This document shows, one piece after another, positions 45,585 through 55,000 of a DNA stretch of 64,000 bases. The stretch lies in NCBI GenBank assembly GCA_037178625.1, contig CM074132.1, positions 3,782,001 through 3,846,000 of the forward strand, written 5' to 3'. This stretch comes from Skeletonema tropicum. Taxonomy: Eukaryota; Bacillariophyta; Thalassiosirophyceae; Thalassiosirales; Thalassiosiraceae. Below the pieces are notes generated by a model. That model worked only from the letters and a program-made list of their open reading frames with translations. It had not been told where the DNA came from and made no database searches. The number at the start of each line of letters is the position of its first letter. Position 1 is the first letter of the stretch. A program made the position numbers and the translations under genes.

Positions 45585-45994
45585 AAAATGGCATTTTGCG
45601 GTATTTACACTTACTTTACATACTCATTATTCGTATGTAGGAGCTTTGATGAGAAAATGCAAATGTCACAACACACTCTTGCGTCATCAGCAGAACTTTT
45701 TGGACGTCGTCGGCAGTTTGGCACTTCGCACCTCTTGGTGCTTGGATCCTGCCAATCTACACGAAGTTCATTGGTTGAAGCAATCAACAGTGGAATCTGG
45801 AATCCTGATTCATGCTTTCTTCTGTACATACGATAGCTGTAAGTATAGGAGCGCTAGAGTTACATTCATTTCCTTGGTCAGCGCAGCGAATGATTTGACC
45901 TGCCAGCTCTTTGTCTTCGTTGAATTCCGTATTCTTTACCTGCCGTGCATACTGCTGGCCATTTGTTAAGTGTAGCTAATGAAATTATGAGAAT

Positions 45995-47633
45995 ATGAGA
46001 ATAAAGAGCTACATCAGAGCCAGAGGCAGACGCCGATGGACGATTGCACTTTTTACATCGATACTATCTGCCAACGTCTCGGGTTTTGCTATTCCTACAT
46101 CAAGATCCATCAATGCTCCGCAAACAAATAGCGCTGCTCGTAGCCATCACGAGAGATGTCAGCATCACGTTGTTCTGAATGCAAAGGACGAGAGCATCGA
46201 TGCACCTAGCGATGATGCTGATACACAGCATCTTTCATTGCACAAAACCGATGAAATCGATGGCCATAGATTCTTCACTCATGCACAAACATTTGTTGCA
46301 ACCATCACAATTGCATTAGCACTATCGTTCAGCGGACCGCTCGTCCCTGATGCCAACGCTGGCTTTGGTCCATCCTCGGGAGCAACTACCAGTCCACCAC
46401 CCAACTTGATAGCACCAAGCATTCAAGACACGAATGATATTGCTAATCAAAAGAAGTTACGGCAGCTTATCGGGAGTTCACTAGATGAGAAACGACTACA
46501 GCAGTTCAGTGAACAGTTAGATAATCTCACAGAGTCCTTAAAACGTTTAATATCCGAAGACGAGGAAGAAGAAACCGCATCCACAGTCGATGGAAGCAAG
46601 ACAGTCGACAACACAGAAATAATCCAACAAAAGGAAGCTGAGCTTGAAAAGGCGCGTATTCTACAGCAGCAAATTGTCGATAGGGAGAAGCTACTTGGTA
46701 CATTGGAAAATCAACCATATTGGTTTAACTACCTTGCAGCTTTTATTGGTAGCGTCGCTTCGACACTTGTCATGCATCCTGTGGATACTATCAAGACCCG
46801 TATGCAGGTGAAACGTGAAGATGATGACGAAATCAACTTTAACATTTTGAGCTTGTATGAAGGATTATCCAGTAACATTCTCAAAGAAGGTCCTCCATCA
46901 GCCTTGTATTTAGGCGTATATGAAAGTGTCAAGTACAGCCTACTACCAATAATGGGTTTACAATACAGCCTATTAGTCTACCTCACTGCAGGTGCAGCAG
47001 GAGAAATGGTCGGGTCAATCGTCCGAGCACCCGCAGAAGCAATCAAATCTACAATTCAATCTGGCCTCGCGCCAAATTTCTTTGACGCAACAGGTCAAAT
47101 ATTCGGTACGGCAGAGAGTAGAGAGAATGTCATTCGAGCGTGGTCGTCCTCGGTCTGGCGTGATGTCCCGTTTGGTGCCATACAGCTGGCTATTTTTGAG
47201 CTTACAAAGACGTATATTCTCAACGATCCAGCAATCGATTTTGATAGTAGTACGTTGCTGGCAGAGGCTGTGATTGGTGCATTCGCTGGTGCTTGGGGGG
47301 CATTTCTCACTACACCCTTTGATATCATTACTACTCGTATTATCACTCAATCGGTGGATGAAGATCCGCTTGGAGTGTGGGAAATGGGCCAGAAAGTTTA
47401 TGATGAAGGTGGGCCTTTGGCGTTCTTTGTGGGATGGCAAGCCCGTGTTGGATATTGGTGAGTTATGGCACTACATTAATCTTTGAAAGAGTATACCAAA
47501 CTCCTTGTTTTGCTAACTCACAACATATTATTTTTTGATTGTATTATCACAAAACAGGGCTCCTGCCATTTCTATATTTCTATCTTGCTACTGCTCTGTT
47601 CGACAAGCCGGTGTACAGAATGGTTGGTTCTAA
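45995..47633 (+). CDS. Plastid-targeted mitochondrial-carrier-family transporter
   Basis: Exons 45995-47457 and 47558-47633 (GTGAGT...CAG, 100-bp intron) join in phase to give 512 residues. Three carrier repeats occupy the last 270 residues with signatures PVDTIKTR, PAEAIKS and PFDIITTR, and the splice completes VGYWAPAISIFLSCY. The N-terminus has a basic and hydrophobic signal (RRRWTIALFTSILSANVSG) followed by FAIPT, an ASAF/P-like cleavage site of diatom plastid presequences. A second hydrophobic stretch ends in PDANAGFG, and a coiled coil (IIQQKEAELEKARILQQQIVD) precedes the carrier. The substrate is not evident; plastid S-adenosylmethionine carriers are one possibility. Confidence 0.8.
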
Positions 47634-48541
47634 GAGATGTTGTCTGGAGTAGGAATGTGTAAAGTAAAGTTCCTAAAATACATTTTATAATGACGTTGAA
47701 CAACTTGGCATTTCATCAAGCAAAAGGTCGTGGTGATATGAAATGGTTTCGTCCACTGTGCACGTAATTCTCCTTATCCTTGATTCCGATACGTACAGAC
47801 TTTATCCTCCTTATCTCCCTTGTATGAATTATTTAGAACAACTACCACATTGGGTAGTATACCATATTACATAGTAAGATAGAAGTAGAATATGGACTAT
47901 TTGGCATGTGTGCTGAAAACAGATTGACAAAGGATGAGGTGGTCTGGGAATGAGGGGTCCGGCGCAGGTGGGAGCTCCTATCGTTATGATGCCATAAATC
48001 ATTATCTACTTTAACCCAAATGTGTGCATCTCTGGATATGTGTTTCTAAAGCCACTTTAGAAGAACATATCCAGAGATGCACACATTTCGGTAAATTCTG
48101 GGTGTGTAGTATCATTACTACGGAAATAATCCCATGGCTTAGGTCGATTTTGCCCCCATCAAAAAAGAATGATGAGCATCTTTTGAGACGCCCGTCTTCG
48201 TGCGACATAGCTGTTTCGTAGCATTCAGTTGAGACACCCATCTTCAGTCTTCGGCTGATCCTAACGGTAAATAAAAGTTTCCGTTCACACGGTCACGAGA
48301 AAGACGTTAAAGAACAAAAGCCCTCAAACCCTCCGTTCATGATGTTGGCCCACTCCAAGAGAACCACAGGCGCCCCGTTGAATGAGAGAGCCCTGGCTGT
48401 TCAATCCCCGCTCGTTTACATCCTCTGAGCCGCCCTCTGCTCATACACACAGTGATTGTTCATTTGCAGCTGGTTACAACATTGAAAACATAGATTGACT
48501 ATCGTCGGTTCCATTTCCATCGCATCGTTTTATTGATCATC
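47634..48541. other. Intergenic with a long hairpin
   Basis: Apart from the hairpin at 48018-48088 nothing is recognised. The last 250 bp should hold the promoter of the silaffin-like gene. Confidence 0.45.
48018..48088. repeat. 71-bp near-perfect hairpin
   Basis: The arms AAATGTGTGCATCTCTGG... (48018-48051) and their reverse complement (48055-48088) surround a 3-base loop, with only a couple of mismatches over 34 bp (near TGTGTTTC/GAAGAACA). It is long enough to be a small foldback element or a small-RNA precursor. Confidence 0.8.
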
Positions 48542-49390
48542 ATGAGATTATTTGGCACAGCTGCGCTTGTTGCTGTTGCACTAGCAGCATCTCAATGTGC
48601 CGCTCAGTCTGCTGCTGAGCAGGCACCAATTCGGTTCAGCAGAGGAACAGAGCAGTATCAGCAGGAATCGCTCCGTGAAAGAAATCTATCAAGGGATAGG
48701 AAGAAGAAAAAGAAGAAGCACCAACACATCCAGGAAGAGACTGAGACTGAAGGCACCCCGATTCCCGAGGAGTATTATAAACACACGAGGCAACAACAAC
48801 AACCTTCCTGCAGTGTTTGTGGCGACGGAATGAAGGTCGGTAATCCAAATGCAGCCGTGTCATTCCCCGGCCAGGCTGGTCAGATCCCATGTGGTGTGTT
48901 GGAAAACATGGGCACGGTCGGTTTAATTCCTCCAGCTCAGTGTGCCGTGCTGCCACAGTTGATTAGCACCGTTTGTGAATGCGAGTCCATCATGCCTCCT
49001 ACGACGACGGGTGCTACAGAACCAGCTACGACCACCACCGAAGCAACAGGAAAGAGTAGCAAGTCGGCTCCAACGATGTCACTCTCCATGTCTGTACCAT
49101 CCAAAGCGGGTAAATCCATCCACGGCAAGGTCACCGCATCACATACTGGAAAGTCCAAGAAGACTACTAATACTGTCATTAGCACCAAGTCATATAAGAC
49201 GTCAACACCACTCTCACTCCCATCGTCATCGAAGGTTAGCAAGGCATCGGCCAAGAGTGTAAAGTCTTCGGCATCCAAGAGCAGCAAGTCTAGCAGTAGT
49301 ACAGTCGATGCCAAGGCAGAGAAGATTTCCTCTGCCAAGACCGCCAAGGCAGTTACTCCAAAGGCGTCGAAATCGTCGTCTCGTGCTTAA
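48542..49390 (+). CDS. Silaffin-like secreted Lys/Ser-rich protein
   Basis: I start at ATG 48542 because it opens a clean signal peptide (MRLFGTAALVAVALAASQCAAQ); the upstream in-frame codons are not ATG. The product is 282 residues. After the signal comes LRERNLSRDRKKKKKK, with an R-x-L site. Next is a six-cysteine module (CSVCGDGM ... IPCGVL ... CAVL ... VCECE), and then a Thr/Ser/Lys tail with many KSSK, KSXK and KASK motifs. Silaffins of centric diatoms share the signal peptide, R-x-L cleavage and KXXK/serine tail and direct silica deposition. The Cys module is like those of other diatom extracellular proteins. The assignment is by composition and motif, so a cell-wall role is inferred. 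Confidence 0.65.
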   Translation: MRLFGTAALVAVALAASQCAAQSAAEQAPIRFSRGTEQYQQESLRERNLSRDRKKKKKKHQHIQEETETEGTPIPEEYYKHTRQQQQPSCSVCGDGMKVGNPNAAVSFPGQAGQIPCGVLENMGTVGLIPPAQCAVLPQLISTVCECESIMPPTTTGATEPATTTTEATGKSSKSAPTMSLSMSVPSKAGKSIHGKVTASHTGKSKKTTNTVISTKSYKTSTPLSLPSSSKVSKASAKSVKSSASKSSKSSSSTVDAKAEKISSAKTAKAVTPKASKSSSRA

Positions 49391-49927
49391 AAGTGAAAGT
49401 TGTGAAAGCAAGTGATGTGTATTGTACATAGTTTTCATATCTTTCCAATTTCAATTTGTAGGGATAATGTATGTCAAAAAATCAAATAGAATTATCTTGT
49501 GTCAGTGTCTCTTCTAATGTACCATATGCAATGAGTGCAGTAAAGTTTCTTTAGGTTGATTTTCTCTAGAGGGCACACACTCATTCTGGCATATTATTAT
49601 TAAATGTGAGGTGAAGAGATTCAACGAACGGAATGTACGTCCTACTTCTCAATTATCTCTGGATCTTGACTGTCTTGAGACTCATTGTCTCTCTATTTAA
49701 ATGTTACTCCTATGAATATAGTCGAAGTCAAGTTTCCTCGGGTTTGTTCTCTCTAGAGAGGACACACAACACACACTCATTATATACTCCTACACTACAC
49801 ACGATGAAAGGCTTGAACCAAAGAATGGACGTTCTACTCTCAACCTATCAGACAGAGATAGATAGCTCATAATTATTGCAGCTAATTTTAACATCATTAG
49901 TCCTAATCCTAATAGAGGTGTATGTTA
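49391..49927. other. Intergenic with imperfect tandem duplication
   Basis: Two units of about 188 bp can be aligned. TCTCTAGAGGGCACACACTC (49564) pairs with TCTCTAGAGAGGACACACA (49752), and AACGAACGGAATGTACGTCC (49623) pairs with AACCAAAGAATGGACGTTC (49816). No coding signal is seen. Confidence 0.55.
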
Positions 49928-50971
49928 TCAAGCTACCTCCGAGTAGTCATAGAGACTATTAATGTACGAATTCATAATGGTAGAAAACTGTTCATCACTG
50001 CCATATCGATCATTCAAAGTTTGAAGCATTCTAGAAACCATCCGTAAGTTATCTTTGGTAAGTGGCCTGTCATCCCACCGCTCCTGGAACGAAGTAGTAG
50101 CAGTCGCAGTAGTAGAAGCATCATCACCATCATCACCGCCATCATCTTCTTTATCTTCTGCTGGATACCACTTGTCATGAACAAACTTCTCCCATATACA
50201 CGGTATCGAATCCGGATCAATAATATGAACCCCCTCGGACTTATCCAAAAAATTCCCAATTTGCTTGGTAAATGCCGCTCCCCTCCCACCCGTAAGTCCC
50301 TCATACGTTATCAGTAACAAATCCTCTCTATTGTTCTTGTACTTGTTCATCCAATAAATAACAAAATTTTCATATAGCTTAACCTGTGCCGCAAATTGTG
50401 CCGAGTCACGGTATCGAATCCAATCTTGGGGTGGGGCACGAATATCAATCAAGTAATGATATTGCCGGGTGTAATACGCATTAAAGGATGCCAATATGGC
50501 AGTGATTGGATTTCGTAATAGTAATATCGCCCCCCGGAAGTGTTGGTCGTCGTTTAGCTTCATGGCACCGTGGAGGGGATAATGTGTCTCGAAGAGGACA
50601 CTGTGATCTGTCCGACGGCGAGCATAGTTGACTTGATTGGTGGTGGCGATTCCGGTAAGTGCTTGGGCGAGGGTGGAGATGACTTTCCCCCCGCCATGGA
50701 ATGATGCAAGGTAGGTGGGTGATGTTGGGTGTTTGGAGAGTCTATATTCCTTGGGGATGCGGCATCTATGAAGATGCAAGTTGTCTGCTACCGAGAGATT
50801 ACGCTCTCGGAGATTTGCCCCGTCGGTCCAATTCTGTAAGGGTGATACAAAGAAGAAGTAATGAAGAGAGCAGACAAAGATTACCAGCGTTGCTGCTATT
50901 TGCATGACGGCACGCCTTGACCTCTTGGGCGTTGCTTCAGCTACTGCTTGGTGGTTGGTCATCGTGGTCAT
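49928..50971 (-). CDS. Type II membrane sulfotransferase-like protein
   Basis: A single exon encodes 347 residues from ATG 50971. A basic stretch (TPKRSRRAVMQ) and one membrane span (IAATLVIFVCSLHYFFFV) give type II topology. The lumenal part has a P-loop-like segment (TYLASFHGGGKVISTLA) and the 3'-phosphate-binding-like block ILLLRNPITAILASFNAYY, similar to WSC-domain sulfotransferases. An acidic low-complexity insert (EDKEDDGGDDGDD) lies near residue 275. The family transfers sulfate from PAPS to sugars or proteins in the Golgi. The P-loop is not the usual PRSG form, so activity is uncertain. LRERNLS follows the anchor, as in the neighbouring silaffin-like protein. Confidence 0.6.
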   Translation of the reverse strand: MTTMTNHQAVAEATPKRSRRAVMQIAATLVIFVCSLHYFFFVSPLQNWTDGANLRERNLSVADNLHLHRCRIPKEYRLSKHPTSPTYLASFHGGGKVISTLAQALTGIATTNQVNYARRRTDHSVLFETHYPLHGAMKLNDDQHFRGAILLLRNPITAILASFNAYYTRQYHYLIDIRAPPQDWIRYRDSAQFAAQVKLYENFVIYWMNKYKNNREDLLLITYEGLTGGRGAAFTKQIGNFLDKSEGVHIIDPDSIPCIWEKFVHDKWYPAEDKEDDGGDDGDDASTTATATTSFQERWDDRPLTKDNLRMVSRMLQTLNDRYGSDEQFSTIMNSYINSLYDYSEVA

Positions 50972-52078
50972 TTATATTAGCACTACCTATGATAATATGT
51001 GTTGTTATCGAGGAAGGCGAGGCATGCATGCAGCCAAGAAGTCTTGAATCGTAATCTATTCACGGAAGATGCCTTCTGTACATCTGCATTGACTGAATGA
51101 CAGTAAATCATGAGTATGTACTCATTAGGCTGTAAAATTTAAAATGCAAATTACACACAAATGTGCATGCATGTCAAATGAGACACTTCTCCTCGTTCTG
51201 CGGGTCATAACCCGAGCTTGGGGTCATTTTGACATACTGATTCCTTAATGCATTCACAGCACCTGTGTCAATGTGAGATTGATACGCTTCTCACATTCAA
51301 CTTTGACTTCAACTCCTTTTAATTAACCAATGACTTGTGACATTTAACCTCTCTTCATGCTGGAACCCGACAATCTGAGTGTCGCGGACGCACCTTTTTT
51401 GAAGTCGCGGTAAAATAATTTGTACGACGTTTGTCGTGCTTTGGGACTATCGCTCGTGACTCGATTTTTTAAAAGGACCTCAAAAAGCGGGGCCAATTTC
51501 AATTTACGACCAGTACCTTTATGGCGCGTCGCGGCGCGCGACGAAGAACTACGATAGCGTATGTACCTACTTATGTTTCACCCCACCCCCGACTTTACAA
51601 CTTTCCGGTTCACTGAGGCTTTTTACATATATTTATTTGCAACCCTTCACATAATTATCCGAAGGTTAAAATAGATCCGAAGGTTAAATAGCCACTGGGT
51701 GGATAAAGCGTCCCGTCCGTCGGACAAATTGGCCAATAGTTGGCCGGCTTCTCATCCTGAGCGCCTACATACTTATATATACAGCCAACGGAAATTGAAC
51801 GGAGAAATTGAGTCGTTCAAACAAACGACTCAATAATATCAATTCCTACGTCCAAAACGGTTGTCCGATACCAGATGCCATCTCAACCGAAAGCCGCCGC
51901 CCGCACTTTCTCCTTGTGCAACTTTTTCTCCTGCCTCTTTCAAATTCATGTCCCTCACGCATGGCCTTCATGGCATGTTGTTGGTAGTAAGGTGATCCAG
52001 GCAGCCTCGGGTGTACTCGTCTGCATCCTCCCCAATATACAATAACTATATTATTAGTTGTGTGGGTGATGATTGAAG
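50972..52078. other. Intergenic, over 1 kb
   Basis: No gene is visible. A TTATATATAC box lies near 51773, about 300 bp before the next start codon. A short repeat, CCGAAGGTTAAA, occurs at 51660 and 51677. TGGCGCGTCGCGGCGCGCG (51522) is unusually GC-rich. Confidence 0.45.
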
Positions 52079-55000
52079 ATGAACGCCTCCAATCTGAAAT
52101 ATCGCAATCGATTAAAGCGTCGGGTGATGATCACTCGACAGCAGCTCTATCAGCCTTCTCCGTTGCACGATCATCCACGTACTACTGATGATGATAATGG
52201 TGGTGGTGTTTCCGGCTCCTCCATGATGGTTCATCGTTATGAACGTCGAGGGGGTGGTGGAGATGATCCGATAGTATCAAAATCAAATCATCCAACCAAC
52301 AACAAGGAGCAACAACCACCACAACAACATTGGATACAACCACAGCAAACAACGCATCCTCCGAAGCGGCAATACAGTAATACCAACAATGCAGCACCAC
52401 CGTCCACCAAGCCAGCACCGTCCAAACCAACAGCACAGCATCATCAGCAGCAGTACAGCACAGTAGCATCTCCTCCAGAAGGCCAGGGTGATATATCCAG
52501 AACGTTATCGATGCTTACGGATGAAGTTATGCAAGATCGAAATTCAATGATTAGGAATGTTGTCAATTTGGAGAAGCGGATGCAGTTGAAACGTCAGGAG
52601 CAGTCGGGTCAACAGCAGTCGAAGCAACAGCCAAAGGAGTCGAACCATCAACAGCAGCAGCAGTCGAATAAGCAGCGGCAGCACCAGCAACCAAAGAATG
52701 ACAATACAAAGCAATCACTAAAGGATGAGGGTGACAATCATATTGTCGATTTGGTCAATGAGGCAATCGCCATTAATGTGGGAATGACAAACAACAACAA
52801 GAAGAAGAGATCACCATTACGATCCTTTCAATCTTTGGCGATTAGTGCCAAAAATGATTTCAATAGTCGTCTGGGGAACAACAACAGCATGATGTCGACA
52901 ATGACTACTACTACTACTACTACTCCGAATTACAAGTCTACTCCCAAGGCGGTGGTAACTCCCGATGCACCCAACCCCAACCCTCCTTTGCCACCATCAT
53001 CATCATCACCAGAGGAGGAAGAAGGAGATGATCTCCCTCCCAGTCCAGCACCAACAGATCATTCGGCTGATGCTGCGGCTGGTATGATGATGTTTGCTGT
53101 GCAGAAGAAGAAGAAGAAGAAGAAGAGTAGCAGTGCTAGAAAGAAGATTGTTGATAGTGTCATGGTCAAGACTGAGGAGCAGGAACGGAAGAAGGAGATT
53201 ATTCGTAACGAAGAATCTCGACCTAGTGGCGGTGGTGATACGAATACTACCACAGTTGGACCTTCGCCTCGTATTGTATCACCATCTTCCAAAGAGGATA
53301 ATAATCCACCATCACCTTCAAAATCAACAACAAATCCCACTCCCACACCACCTCGTCATCCCCATCATCCTCAACTCAATCTCGAACAAAAATTAGTCCG
53401 ACTTACCACCAAAAACAATCATTCTTCTCCAATCATCACAACAACATCATCATCATCACCCATCCATGGATCTTCCAAGGTATCCGTGGTAAGTGTCACA
53501 CCATCCATTGAAAGTGAATGTGTACGTCAAAATGCAGAGATTTTACTTGCCATGGAGGATGCCATGATGGACTTTATGGGTGGTGGTGGTGGTGTTGATG
53601 GTGGTCTTGCTACTGTACAGTCGGTTGATGACAATGGTGACGATGATGATATAGATGAAGATGAGGGGGATGTACTACATACGGAAGAGAGATTGTTGTT
53701 GAATGAAGCAACTACTGCAGAAACGATTGGGACTCGAGAAGAAGCATTATTAGTCTCGCCTCAAAACCAACGGGAGAATACCTCTTCGACTCTATTCTCC
53801 TTGGAGGAACAACAGGACGAAAGTGATGATTATGCCGACCCTCCATTGATGAGTAGCGATGATTCAAATAATCACAGTGACGTTTCTCCCTCCTCCTCCT
53901 CCAGGTCAGGATCGGGATTTACAAGCGATGAACAACAGAATGATGATGATAGCGATGGAGAAGAATTCGTCATTGCAGAACGAAAAGAGGGAAAAGATTT
54001 GGGAACATTCTTCGATCAACTGAGTAGCATGTTTGGTGTACGATGCGCCCTCGATAGAGATGAAGATTCGGACATTTTTTACATGAACAATAGTCAGTTT
54101 AACACATCGGTATTCAGTGCCGCTGCTGAAATTGAAGAGATGAATCAAAAGCGAATGATTGATGATGCTCGGAAAGAAGGTGTTGTGCCTACTATTCATA
54201 ATGCAGAATCATTTTGTGGTGAGTCTCATACTACCATGCCACGGGGTAATACTACGAAGCAGAGGGAGGATCAGCAGCTTGCATATTTGTCGCCGCCACG
54301 GGAGGTGAATGGGCCGGCTATTCAGTTTGCACGACATGATATTGATGGCAATGTTCCGCCTGATCCCGACCTTTCGTTAGAGATTGATGATGATGACATT
54401 TTCGATGATGATGATGATGACATTTTCGATGATGATGACGACATTTTCGATGATGCAGTAGATGCTGAAGGTGATTGTCTGCCCGATCCCGAAGAAGGCA
54501 GTGGTGCGGATGATGGCAAAGGCGGTAGAGACCCACCAAGAGGGATTGATCCGGAGGAGGGTGAAGGGGTTTCTGATCAAAATCATTTCCAGAAACAGAG
54601 GATCTTACCGAATGCAAGTGCTGCGCTTACCCTGGATCATGTCAAAACAACAACTCGAGAGAAAAACAAGAGCTCATCTCTTCATTGGCAATCTTCAAAT
54701 GGTCTAATCTTGGATGACGAAATGAATGCAAAGCAGCTCTGTTCCATCAGAGCCAAGACAAGTGAAAAGATTGAGAGTACGTCGACAATTCCCCCTTCCA
54801 TTTCTACAAACACCACAATACTTCAAGAGCACTTCGTCGAAAATGAGCACAAGTTGAGTCCCAACTATAGAAGGAGAGCAGGTGGACATTTGCAGTTTAT
54901 TGATGAAGTTGAAGACGAAGATGATGACCCATCTGTTGGCGAAGAGAGTGATGAGGGTCCCCAATACGATTACGAGCAGTTTGTTGAAGAGTTCAAAGAA

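Noticed and set aside
52182..54617. Several antisense frames opposite the disordered-protein gene
   Set aside because: They arise from codon repeats (CAA, GAT, CCA) read on the other strand and consist of homopolymer-like residues.
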